Assembly: GCA_007693965.1 (NCBI GenBank)
Contig: RECQ01000060.1
Span: 62,001-126,000 of the forward strand
From: Phycisphaeraceae bacterium
Lineage (GTDB): Bacteria; Planctomycetota; Phycisphaerae; Phycisphaerales; UBA1924
Length of the DNA: 64,000 nt
Direction of reading: 5' to 3'
In this document: positions 16,553 through 23,869 of the stretch, piece by piece
Layout: every line of letters begins with the position of its first letter
Numbering within the stretch: position 1 is the first letter of the stretch
Notes under the pieces: generated by a model
What the model was told of the DNA's origin: nothing
What the model saw: only the letters and a program-made list of their open reading frames with translations
Databases searched by the model: none
Program-made: the position numbers and the translations under genes

Positions 16553-18349
16553 ATGTCTGAGTCTCGTTCCGCAAAGCTGTTGCTGCTGGGCGGCGCCCAT
16601 GTGCCCGTCGAATCATTGGCGCCTCTGCTGCGCGAGCACTACGAGGTGCTGAGCGTCTCTCCCGAGGACGCCGCCGAGGCGCTGCGCCGATCTGATGTGA
16701 AGGCCGTCTTTGCGGATACGGGGGATTTTCTCCCCATTGAACGGGGCCTGCTCGATCACCGCGCTGCAAGCCTGCTGAACTCGATCGGCGAGGGCGTGGC
16801 CCTCTTTCATCCCTCGGGCGAGTGCGTGTGGACCAACGACCGCTTCCGTCTTTACAGCGAGCGCATGCAGGCGCGTATCGCCGCCATCTGCACACAACGC
16901 GCGGGCCATTTCAAGGAGAGCTTCTCCGCCGACAGCGCTTCGCACCTTCTTTTCACCAGCAAGCATGAGCTGTCTGAGCCGGATGGCGATCGTCATTACG
17001 AACTGGCCCTTTCCCCGGTCCTCAGCCTGGCGGGGGATGGCAAGACGGACGGCGAAGCAGCCGGCGCCGATCCCGCGCTCGAAGCCGTTGCGGCAGTCGT
17101 CTTCGATGTCACAACTTCTCGCCGAATGCAGCAGAAGATCGACGCCATCGACCGCGCCGGGCGTGAGTTGATGCGTTTCGATGTCGAATCAGTCCGCGGC
17201 ATGAACGCCGCCGAGCGCCTCGCGCTGCTCCAGGATCGGATCGTCCAGTTCGCGCATGAGTTGCTGCACTTCGATCACTTCACAATCCGGCTGCTTGATC
17301 GCGAGAGCGGGAGGCTGGATCTCGTGATGTCGCTGGGGCTCCCCTCGGAGTGCGCTGAGCGCGAATTACGGGCCGAGCGGAAGGGGTACGGCATCATCGG
17401 TCATGTCGCGGCGACCGGGCGCAGCTATATCTGCTCTGACACATCGAAGGATCCTCTCTATCTCCCCGGGCTCAGGGCCTCCGGTTCATCCCTGACGGTG
17501 CCTCTGCAGCTCACGGAGCCCGTGATCGGCGTCTTCAACATTGAGAGCTCGCGGCTGGACGCCTTCAGCGACGACGATCGGCGCTTCGCGGAGATCTTCG
17601 GCCGCTACGTCGCCATGGCCCTGCACATCCTGGACCTGCTGGTGGTCGAGCGATCGAGCACGAACGAGGATCTGAGCGGTCGCGTCGTCGGCGAGGTGAG
17701 CGAGCCGCTGGAAGATCTGGCGAATGAAGCCGAGTGGCTTCGTGGCCAGGCCTCCGCCGATCCGGAAGCCGCCATGCACGTAGATCGGATCATCCGCGAT
17801 GTCGAGTCGATCCGGAGGCGCATCCGGGATGTCGCCCGCGGGCCGCGCACGATCCTCGGCGCCGAGCGGGCCCTGCGCGAGGAGGGCGTCGAGCCCGGCT
17901 TCAGCGGCCGGCGCGTGCTCGTCGCCGATGATGAGCCGACGATCCGCGAGACCATCCGCGATGTGCTCGAACGCCGCGGCTGTGAAGTCGTGATCAGTGA
18001 GGATGGCGCCAAAGCGATTACAGAGCTGGAAGCCGCCCGCGAGGCCATCAGCGCCGGGGCCGACCCCGCCCGCCGCGGCTTCGACCTGGTCGTCTCCGAC
18101 ATCAAGATGCCGGATCGCAATGGCTACGAGGTCTTCGCCGCCGCCAAGCTGCTCGACCGCGACATGCCCGTCATCCTCATGACCGGCTTCGGCTACGACC
18201 CGCACCATTCGATCGTCCGCGCCAGCCAGGAGGGTCTGCAATGCGTGCTCTTCAAGCCGTTCCGGATTGAAAGGCTTTTGGAAGAAGTGCGCAAAGCGAT
18301 CACCAGTGCTGATGAGGAAACGCCGGCCGAGGAATCGCCCGACGCCTGA
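16553..18349 (+). CDS. PAS-GAF-receiver signalling protein without a kinase core
   Basis: A 598-aa cytoplasmic signalling protein. Residues 5-60 look like a degenerate receiver fold (LLLLGGAHVPVESLAPLLRE). Residues about 75-190 resemble a PAS domain (LLNSIGEGVALFHPSGECVW). Residues about 220-365 form a GAF domain (GIIGHVAATGRSYICSDTSK, SLTVPLQLTEPVIGVFNIES). A helical segment (HVDRIIRDVESIRRRIRDVA) sits where a DHp helix would be but has no H-box, and no ATPase domain follows. Residues about 450-590 form a complete receiver with DDEPT, Asp516 (VVSDIKMP), MTGFG and FKPF. The start is uncertain: no good ribosome site, and the frame is open upstream to 16388. Confidence 0.75.
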   Translation: MSESRSAKLLLLGGAHVPVESLAPLLREHYEVLSVSPEDAAEALRRSDVKAVFADTGDFLPIERGLLDHRAASLLNSIGEGVALFHPSGECVWTNDRFRLYSERMQARIAAICTQRAGHFKESFSADSASHLLFTSKHELSEPDGDRHYELALSPVLSLAGDGKTDGEAAGADPALEAVAAVVFDVTTSRRMQQKIDAIDRAGRELMRFDVESVRGMNAAERLALLQDRIVQFAHELLHFDHFTIRLLDRESGRLDLVMSLGLPSECAERELRAERKGYGIIGHVAATGRSYICSDTSKDPLYLPGLRASGSSLTVPLQLTEPVIGVFNIESSRLDAFSDDDRRFAEIFGRYVAMALHILDLLVVERSSTNEDLSGRVVGEVSEPLEDLANEAEWLRGQASADPEAAMHVDRIIRDVESIRRRIRDVARGPRTILGAERALREEGVEPGFSGRRVLVADDEPTIRETIRDVLERRGCEVVISEDGAKAITELEAAREAISAGADPARRGFDLVVSDIKMPDRNGYEVFAAAKLLDRDMPVILMTGFGYDPHHSIVRASQEGLQCVLFKPFRIERLLEEVRKAITSADEETPAEESPDA

Positions 18350-18381
18350 CCATTCCGCCGCCCCTTCGCATCACCACATCA

Positions 18382-19275
18382 TCATTTTCGAACCGCGTGC
18401 AGCACGCGCGGCAGCCCCTCGTGGTCGCGCTCGATCCGCAGCGCGGTGAGCAGCGGGTTTGCCCGCGCCAGCTCCAGAACGGCCTCCGCAGTCGACGCCG
18501 CGATCTCGATCAGCATCAGCCCACCGGGCCGCAGTCGCGCCGGGCCCTGCTCGATCAAGGGTCGAACGAATTTCAGCCCATCCTCACCGCCTCGAAGCGC
18601 CACTTCCGGCTCGTAGTCCTTCACATTGGGCGCCACATCCGCCCACTCCGAATCCGGAATGTAGGGCGGGTTCGAGACCAGACAGTGCAGCTCGCGCCCC
18701 GCGGGGTGCTCCAGCAGGGGGGCGAGCAGATCGCCCCGGAGCAGATCGAGCCGCTCGTGGACGTGGTGGCGCCGGGCGTTCTTCTCCGCCACCTCCAGCG
18801 CCTCCGCGGAGATGTCGCACGCCGCCGCCCGCGCCTCGGGCAAGTGCTTGAGCAGCGCGATCGAAATGCAACCCGATCCGGCGCAGACATCGGCGATCAT
18901 GGCGCGCTCGAAGCCCGGCGACAGCCGCGCATGCTGCAGCGCCAGTTCGACGATCGTTTCGGTGGATGGCCGCGGAATCAGCACACGGCGGTCGACGTGC
19001 ATCGGCAGTGAGAAGAACCAGGTTTCTCCGACGAGATACTGCACCGGCTCGTGGCGGAGGGCTCGTGCCGCCAGCTCGCGCAGCGACTCCCGCTCCAGCG
19101 GAGTGGCGGGGCGATCGGCGTCCATGTATAGGCGCAGGCGCTCGCATCCGAGCACGTGGGCCAGCAACATTTCGGCGCTCAGTCGAGGCGAATCGATCTC
19201 GGCCTTCGCGAAGGCGTCGCCCATCCATTTCAGGAGCGAACGCGTGGTCCAGGTTGTGCTCTTGGCGCTGGGCAT
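18382..19275 (-). CDS. prmC: Peptide chain release factor N5-glutamine methyltransferase
   Basis: A 297-aa SAM-dependent methyltransferase that methylates the Gln of the GGQ motif of RF1/RF2. The N-terminal helical domain contains SPRLSAEMLLAHVLGCERLR and EPVQYLVGETWFF, both typical of PrmC/HemK. The catalytic domain has the SAM loop IADVCAGSGCISIALLKHLP, an acidic motif AACDISAEALEVA, and the substrate-binding SNPPYIP. The length matches the family. The start was set at MPSAKSTTW because the preceding in-frame codons encode unrelated Pro/Gly-rich sequence. Gene prfA is not adjacent here, unlike in many bacteria. Confidence 0.93.
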   Translation of the reverse strand: MPSAKSTTWTTRSLLKWMGDAFAKAEIDSPRLSAEMLLAHVLGCERLRLYMDADRPATPLERESLRELAARALRHEPVQYLVGETWFFSLPMHVDRRVLIPRPSTETIVELALQHARLSPGFERAMIADVCAGSGCISIALLKHLPEARAAACDISAEALEVAEKNARRHHVHERLDLLRGDLLAPLLEHPAGRELHCLVSNPPYIPDSEWADVAPNVKDYEPEVALRGGEDGLKFVRPLIEQGPARLRPGGLMLIEIAASTAEAVLELARANPLLTALRIERDHEGLPRVLHAVRK

Positions 19276-19641
19276 GCGGGCGGGTGTCCGCGGCGTCCCG
19301 GTCGGATCGCCGGACGCCGCTGCGCCAAAGGGTACACAGCTTTCGATATCAGGCCCGGGTGCGCAGTTCCTATATGTGAGGCGCATTGAAAAAGCGATGC
19401 GGGGCGCTCATGGCCCTGTCGGGCCCTCGCTCGACCCGCATCGCTTTCGACGGAACCACAGGACGACTCGCCTGCCGCGGTCCCGCGACCACCGTCTCCT
19501 CCAACCAAGAATCCGCTCCGTCGACTGAGGCGGTTCCACCATTTTCACCCCCATTCGCCCCGGGCTCGATTCTGTTGCGGCAAGTCTCGCGGGGTTCGGG
19601 GCTTCGGGCGTGTCCCGCGGACGCTCCTACACTGGAATCCC
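19276..19641. other. Divergent intergenic region prmC-lipB with long hairpin
   Basis: This 366-bp gap has no supported gene. It contains a perfect 13-bp inverted repeat, AAAGCGATGCGGG (19391-19403) against CCCGCATCGCTTT (19435-19447). Inside the 31-nt loop is a smaller hairpin, GGCCC-tgtc-GGGCC. The arms are not followed by a T-run, so a simple intrinsic terminator is unlikely. It could be a leader structure or an operator between prmC and lipB. Confidence 0.5.
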
Positions 19642-20454
19642 ATGATCGAGCCCGCCTCCGATTCGAAAGCCGGCGCCCGGCGCCACGCCCTCGTGGTCGA
19701 GGACCTGGGCCGCATCGACTACGCCCTTGGCTACGAGACCCAGTTGGAGCGTGTGGAGGCGGTTCTCGGCGCGCGGGCCGCGGCGGAGGCGGGCGACGTC
19801 GCCGCGCCGCGTGCTGTCGGCCATCTGCTGCTGCTGGAGCACGATCCGCCCGTCATCACCATCAGCCGCCGTCCGAACGCACGGGCCCACCTCACCGCCA
19901 CGGACGCCCAGCTCAGGGCGGCGGGCGTCGAAGTGGCGGAGACCGACCGCGGCGGGGACATCACCTACCACGGCCCGGGCCAGCTCGTCGTCTACCCGAT
20001 CCTCGATCTGTCGCTGCTCGGGCTCGGTCTTCACGACTACATGCGTCTGCTCGAACGCATCGTCATTGCGGTGTGCGAATCGTTCGGTCTTCGGGCCCAC
20101 CGCGACATCTGCGCCACAGGTGTGTGGGTCGGGGGCGAGCAGGCGTCGTCGACGATGCAGCAGGGGGGCGCTGCGAGGGATGCGGACGCGGCCTGCGCCG
20201 GTCCGGCGGGTGGATCGAAGATCTGCGCCATGGGCGTGCGCGTGCGCAGGTGGGTCAGCATGCACGGCCTCGCGCTCAACGTGCGCACCAATCTTGATCA
20301 CTTCAACCTTATCGTCCCCTGCGGCCTCGCGGGACGAACGGTCACCAGCCTTGAACGCGAGCTCGGCGCGAGCTGCCCGACCATGCAGCAGGTGAAAGCG
20401 ACCCTCACCGACCGCTTCAACTCAGAAATCGCCGCCATTTTCAACGACCGCTGA
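19642..20454 (+). CDS. lipB: Lipoyl(octanoyl) transferase
   Basis: A 270-aa cytoplasmic enzyme that moves octanoyl from acyl-carrier protein to lipoyl domains, the first step of lipoate cofactor assembly. Key blocks are LLLLEHDPPVITISRRPNA, the signature DRGGDITYHGPGQLVVYPIL, GSKICAMGVRVRRWVSMHGL with the conserved Lys, and FNLIVPCGLAGRTVTSLE with the catalytic Cys. A Gly/Ala-rich insertion of about 25 residues (around residues 165-192) precedes the GSKICAMG block and is longer than in typical LipB. No lipA is seen nearby. The start ATG directly precedes IEPASDSKAGARRH. Confidence 0.93.
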   Translation: MIEPASDSKAGARRHALVVEDLGRIDYALGYETQLERVEAVLGARAAAEAGDVAAPRAVGHLLLLEHDPPVITISRRPNARAHLTATDAQLRAAGVEVAETDRGGDITYHGPGQLVVYPILDLSLLGLGLHDYMRLLERIVIAVCESFGLRAHRDICATGVWVGGEQASSTMQQGGAARDADAACAGPAGGSKICAMGVRVRRWVSMHGLALNVRTNLDHFNLIVPCGLAGRTVTSLERELGASCPTMQQVKATLTDRFNSEIAAIFNDR

Positions 20455-20483
20455 ATCACACCCATCGACCACAACAAAAAAAA

Positions 20484-20585
20484 TTGGCGCTTTGGCGCTC
20501 TGGCAATTTAGAATTTGGCGCTTTCCCACCCCTCCCTTGACGCCCGCCCCCTTTGCTGCTTTGCTGCTTTCCCGCTTTGCTGTTT
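20484..20585. repeat. Octamer-like low-complexity repeats upstream of the M29 aminopeptidase
   Basis: Two imperfect short-period tracts lie in the 152-bp gap after lipB. The first (about 20484-20524) repeats TTTGGCGC-like units, and the second (20552-20585) reads TTTGCTGC, TTTGCTGC, TTTCCCGC, TTTGCTGT, with a TTT every 8 bp. They lie just before the ribosome site of the aminopeptidase gene. Confidence 0.6.
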
Positions 20586-20606
20586 TCCACTCCCCCGGAG
20601 CACTCC

Positions 20607-21767
20607 ATGCGCGATCCCCGCCACGACAAGCTCGCCGATGTCCTCGTCCGCTATTCCGCCCATGTGAAAAAGGGCGATGTCGTCGCCATCATGGGCGACC
20701 CCGTGGCGATGCCGCTTATCAAGGCGGTGTATGAGCGCGTGCTGCAGGAGGGGGCGCATCCGTACTGGAGCGTGCGTTCGCAGGAGCTGCTCGACTCGTT
20801 CTATGCGCATGCGAACGATGATCAGCTCGGCTTCGAGTCGCCCATCGTGATGCACGAGGCGGAGACGGTCGATTGCTTCATCCGTTTCATCACCGATCTC
20901 AACACGCGCAGCCTCACTCGCGTCGATCCCGGCAAGTCGATGCTCGTCTCCCGCGCCCGCAAGCCCTCGCTGCTCAAGTCGCTCAATCGTGCCTCGGAGG
21001 GGGATCTGAGCTGGGTGCTGACGCAGTGCCCCACGCTCGCCGCCGCCCAGGACGCCGAGATGAGCCTCGATGAGTACGAGGACTTCGTCTTCCGCGCCGG
21101 CATGCTGCACCTCGAAGACCCCGTGGCGGCGTGGAAGCAGGTCAGGGAGCGCCAGGAGCTGCTGCGCGAATGGCTGCAGGGGAAGAAGGAAATCCATTTC
21201 CGTCGCCCCGGACCCGATGGAAGCAGCGACACGTCACAGGGCGCGACCGATCTGAAAGTCAGCGTTGACGGCGGCACGTGGATCAACTGCTTCGGCGACA
21301 ACAATTTCCCCGATGGAGAGGTCTTCTGCGGGCCGCAGGGCGTCGAGGGCGTGGTGAACTACAACTTCCCCGCCGTGTACAACGGGCGCGAGGTGGACGG
21401 CGTGCGCCTGGTCTTCCGCGGCGGGCGCGTCGTCGAGGCCAGCGCCACGAAGAACGAGGCCTTCCTGCACAGCATGCTCGACCAGGACGAAGGCGCCCGC
21501 GGCCTCGGCGAGATCGCCATCGGCACCAACTACCAGATCCAGGATTTCACACGCAACACGCTCTTCGATGAAAAGATCGGCGGCACGTTCCACGCCGCGG
21601 TCGGCGCGGGGTATCCCGACAGCGGCAGCACCAACGAGAGCGGCCTGCACTGGGACATGGTGTGCGACATGCGCAAGACAGCGAATGGCGGCGGCGGGGA
21701 GATCAGCGCCGATGGGGAGGTTTTCCACAGGGACGGTAGATTTCTAACTGAAGGATGGCCCGGATAG
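20607..21767 (+). CDS. M29 family aminopeptidase (thermophilic metalloprotease family)
   Basis: A 386-aa cytoplasmic metallo-aminopeptidase of the AmpS/PepS type. The N-terminal domain has KLADVLVRYSAHVKKGDVVA and AHPYWSVRS. The metal-binding half shows FPDGEVFCGP, LGEIAIGTNYQI, NTLFDEKIGGTFHAAVG and NESGLHWDMVCDMR, which hold the conserved Glu, His and Asp ligands. The length is typical (about 370-410). The start was placed at MRDPRHDKLA, where a CCCCCGGAG lies just upstream. It stands alone, with unrelated minus-strand genes downstream. Confidence 0.9.
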   Translation: MRDPRHDKLADVLVRYSAHVKKGDVVAIMGDPVAMPLIKAVYERVLQEGAHPYWSVRSQELLDSFYAHANDDQLGFESPIVMHEAETVDCFIRFITDLNTRSLTRVDPGKSMLVSRARKPSLLKSLNRASEGDLSWVLTQCPTLAAAQDAEMSLDEYEDFVFRAGMLHLEDPVAAWKQVRERQELLREWLQGKKEIHFRRPGPDGSSDTSQGATDLKVSVDGGTWINCFGDNNFPDGEVFCGPQGVEGVVNYNFPAVYNGREVDGVRLVFRGGRVVEASATKNEAFLHSMLDQDEGARGLGEIAIGTNYQIQDFTRNTLFDEKIGGTFHAAVGAGYPDSGSTNESGLHWDMVCDMRKTANGGGGEISADGEVFHRDGRFLTEGWPG

Positions 21768-21827
21768 CATCGAGCTTCGTGCAGTCAGATGATGGGGCGG
21801 TCAAGGAAATAGGGGCAAAGCAGGAGG

Positions 21828-22289
21828 TCAAGAATCTGGACAATTGAGGCGCTGGTCAAACTTGCCCGAGCATGCAGGAACAGCCACCGTAGCTATTGCA
21901 GGCTGACTCTCGCAGCAGATGCTGTGACACCATCTTAAGAGCACCTCGCAATCAAATGTCCAGATTTCACCACAGCCGAACCAGCCAAGCTTTGGAAACT
22001 CACACGGAACTTCGCCAAAACACGGCTGCCCTGTGTCCTTGTCTATACATAGACCTGGATCACGATAGAAAATCAATTGTCCCGGTTGTGGCGGATTAAT
22101 TATTGGGAGTCCAGTCGGGTCTGCCGCCGCCCCTTGCGGGGAGCCCAAGACTACATCGCCAATCGTATCACACTGGCGGCAAAGTCCTTGATTCGCTTGC
22201 AACGAGGAAAGCGTAGCGCCGACGGCGAGTAGCGTAGTGATACCCACGGTCGTCGAGCGAAACGAATGACTTTTGAATATGGTTGCCAT
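21828..22289 (-). CDS. Small exported cysteine-rich protein of unknown function
   Basis: A 153-aa protein that I do not recognise. An N-terminal signal peptide (TTVGITTLLAVGATLSSLQA) is followed by a mature part with 12 cysteines, grouped as LCRQC, LCID, PCFGEVPC, FGCG, DCEV, WCHSICC, PACSG and NCPDS, suggesting several disulfides. It has lower GC and more polar residues than its neighbours. The start ATG was chosen for the signal peptide, with aaaggc upstream; an in-frame start 45 bp earlier would put a charged stretch before it. It is the third gene of the MauE/pseudopilin cassette, 34 bp after the pseudopilin stop, so is probably co-transcribed and may be the exported cargo or subunit. Confidence 0.65.
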   Translation of the reverse strand: MATIFKSHSFRSTTVGITTLLAVGATLSSLQANQGLCRQCDTIGDVVLGSPQGAAADPTGLPIINPPQPGQLIFYRDPGLCIDKDTGQPCFGEVPCEFPKLGWFGCGEIWTFDCEVLLRWCHSICCESQPAIATVAVPACSGKFDQRLNCPDS

Positions 22290-22323
22290 TTTGGTGCCTT
22301 TCTTTGCGACATGGGGTCGTGAA

Positions 22324-23097
22324 TCAAAAATCAATCCCTTGATGTCCGTTGAGGGTGGATAGGACAGGTGTGCCGCGGTCTTCTCTGCGAGGATGCAATG
22401 GGGGCGCCGCAGCGGGGATGGCTTCGTCCATATTTTTCAGAGCCGCCGCCCCGTCAGCGAACGCGACATGGCTCAAATTCTTTTCCCAGCGGGGATGATC
22501 CATGTGCAGGAGAACTCCTTTCCGAGAAGGACTGGCAATATCTGAAAAGCGCACTACCTGCACACCTTTTTCTGCGAACTCCTCGATCGATAGCCCGGCG
22601 CCTGGATACGTCCAGATGTGCGGCTGAGTCCGCATGGTTTTTGAGAGCACATAACGGGTCGGAATGAGATGCATACGATCACCCATTGTGCTCGCATGCA
22701 CCGGCCCATCTTCAAGGGGATGCTCAATGAGAAAGTCCTCGTACGCGCTATGCCAGTGAGGCCCGTTCGGGCCGGTCCAGCGAGACAGGATGAGGTTCCA
22801 GCCGCGTCCCTGTCCACGGTATATGTTCACCGCTTGCGGTTGTCCCCAGGCAGAACTGTAATACCACTCTGTGCCCGTCTCGGTCCAATGTCCAATGTTC
22901 ACCACACGGTCCCGGTGTGCTGCTGCGTATCCATGGAAATCGATCATGGTCTGTCGTAGGTTGGAGAGATCAAGCAGATCTTTTCGCACGACGACAAGCT
23001 GACGCAGCGCTGGAATCATGAGTGTGGTCAGCGTCGCTGCGATCGCGATGACGACAAGCAACTCGACAAGTGTCGCGGCGCGGGGTGATCGTATCAT
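22324..23097 (-). CDS. Prepilin-type N-terminal cleavage/methylation protein (pseudopilin)
   Basis: A 257-aa protein with a classical type IV/type II prepilin start: a short basic leader (IRSPRA), then ATLVELLVVIAIAATLTTLM. Glu5 of the mature protein and the hydrophobic helix are present. The -1 residue is Ala instead of the usual Gly, which prepilin peptidases can tolerate. The long helix continues into a soluble domain with NLRQTMIDFHGYAAAHRDRV, and the end (HVAFADGAAALKNM) recalls the H...DG tail of planctomycete DUF1559-like pilins. It overlaps the MauE-like gene upstream by 4 bp and precedes the Cys-rich gene, so forms the middle of a three-gene cassette. Confidence 0.8.
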   Translation of the reverse strand: MIRSPRAATLVELLVVIAIAATLTTLMIPALRQLVVVRKDLLDLSNLRQTMIDFHGYAAAHRDRVVNIGHWTETGTEWYYSSAWGQPQAVNIYRGQGRGWNLILSRWTGPNGPHWHSAYEDFLIEHPLEDGPVHASTMGDRMHLIPTRYVLSKTMRTQPHIWTYPGAGLSIEEFAEKGVQVVRFSDIASPSRKGVLLHMDHPRWEKNLSHVAFADGAAALKNMDEAIPAAAPPLHPRREDRGTPVLSTLNGHQGIDF

Positions 23098-23591
23098 GAG
23101 TCTTCACCCTCTATTTGCTCAACTTCTACGGGACGAGATCCACTACCGGAACAGAGCGCGATGGTCGATGCGCCGATCAATCCCACGACAGCCAAGGCGA
23201 GCCACAAGGCAGCTGGCGCCTCTGCGCCGACTGCGCCAAAGCAGCCGCATCCGGTCACGGAGTCACCTTCAACGCTCAGCGTCATGGCGTGAATGACGAG
23301 AAATATTGTGAACAATCCAACAGTGAATAGAGCGGCCTGGGATCGTTTCACGCCGCTCAACAGCCAGAGCGCCAGCGTAATCTCGAAGGCCGCGACTGCG
23401 TATACCCAACCTCTGGAAGTGAGATGCGCCTGTACTGAGAGAAAACGAACGGCGGGTTCGGGGTGGATCAGCTTCGATACGCCAGCGACGCCCAGCACCA
23501 GGAAAATGCCAACAGTAAAGAGCTGCGGCAGCACGCGACTTGAGAGCACTTGAAGCAACGGGAATCGATGGGTGTTTGTGCTCCCAGACAT
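23094..23591 (-). CDS. MauE/DoxX family redox-associated membrane protein
   Basis: A 165-aa inner-membrane protein with four hydrophobic helices: LPQLFTVGIFLVLGVAGVSK, WVYAVAAFEITLALWLLSGV, AALFTVGLFTIFLVIHAMTL and LWLALAVVGLIGASTIAL. Between helices three and four is VTGCGCFGAVG, a paired-Cys CGCFG motif seen in MauE-type proteins that pass reducing equivalents or support disulfide chemistry outside the cytoplasm. GGGAG lies 7 nt before the start ATG. It leads the cassette with a pseudopilin and a 12-Cys exported protein, making a role in their oxidative folding a reasonable inference. Substrate and partner thioredoxin are not visible. Confidence 0.75.
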   Translation of the reverse strand: MSGSTNTHRFPLLQVLSSRVLPQLFTVGIFLVLGVAGVSKLIHPEPAVRFLSVQAHLTSRGWVYAVAAFEITLALWLLSGVKRSQAALFTVGLFTIFLVIHAMTLSVEGDSVTGCGCFGAVGAEAPAALWLALAVVGLIGASTIALCSGSGSRPVEVEQIEGEDS

Positions 23592-23623
23592 GAAAGTCTC
23601 CCACGGACCTGAGCAACATTCCT

Positions 23624-23658
23624 ATACTAAGCTACCCCCCCCCCTCCCTTGTTGTCAA
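23624..23658 (-). promoter_or_regulatory. Candidate promoter with a G10 tract between -35 and -10
   Basis: On the minus strand a perfect TTGACA (-35) at 23658-23653 is followed by ACAAGGGA, a run of ten G (23644-23635), TAGCT and then TAGTAT (23629-23624). The distance from TTGACA to TAGTAT is 23 bp, longer than the ideal 17. The alternative -10 TAGCTT has an 18-bp spacer but matches poorly. TAGTAT would give a leader of about 25 nt before the MauE-like start codon. Changes in tract length would alter spacing. Confidence 0.5.
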
Positions 23659-23869
23659 TCCTCAAAACGAGATGGCGCCCGCTGAATGGGCTGTCTGCCC
23701 CATCGCCTGGAAGTGATCTCGCGGCGTGTAAGCATGTGCGGAAATTGGGGATCGTTAGGTCGGAGTTTGTGCGATCTGTAGCCGGTCTCAGGTACCGTGT
23801 AACTAGACACCGAGGCCGAGGTGCACAACGGGGCGCCGTATGTCTCCCCCTACGCATCGCCCGTCGCGA

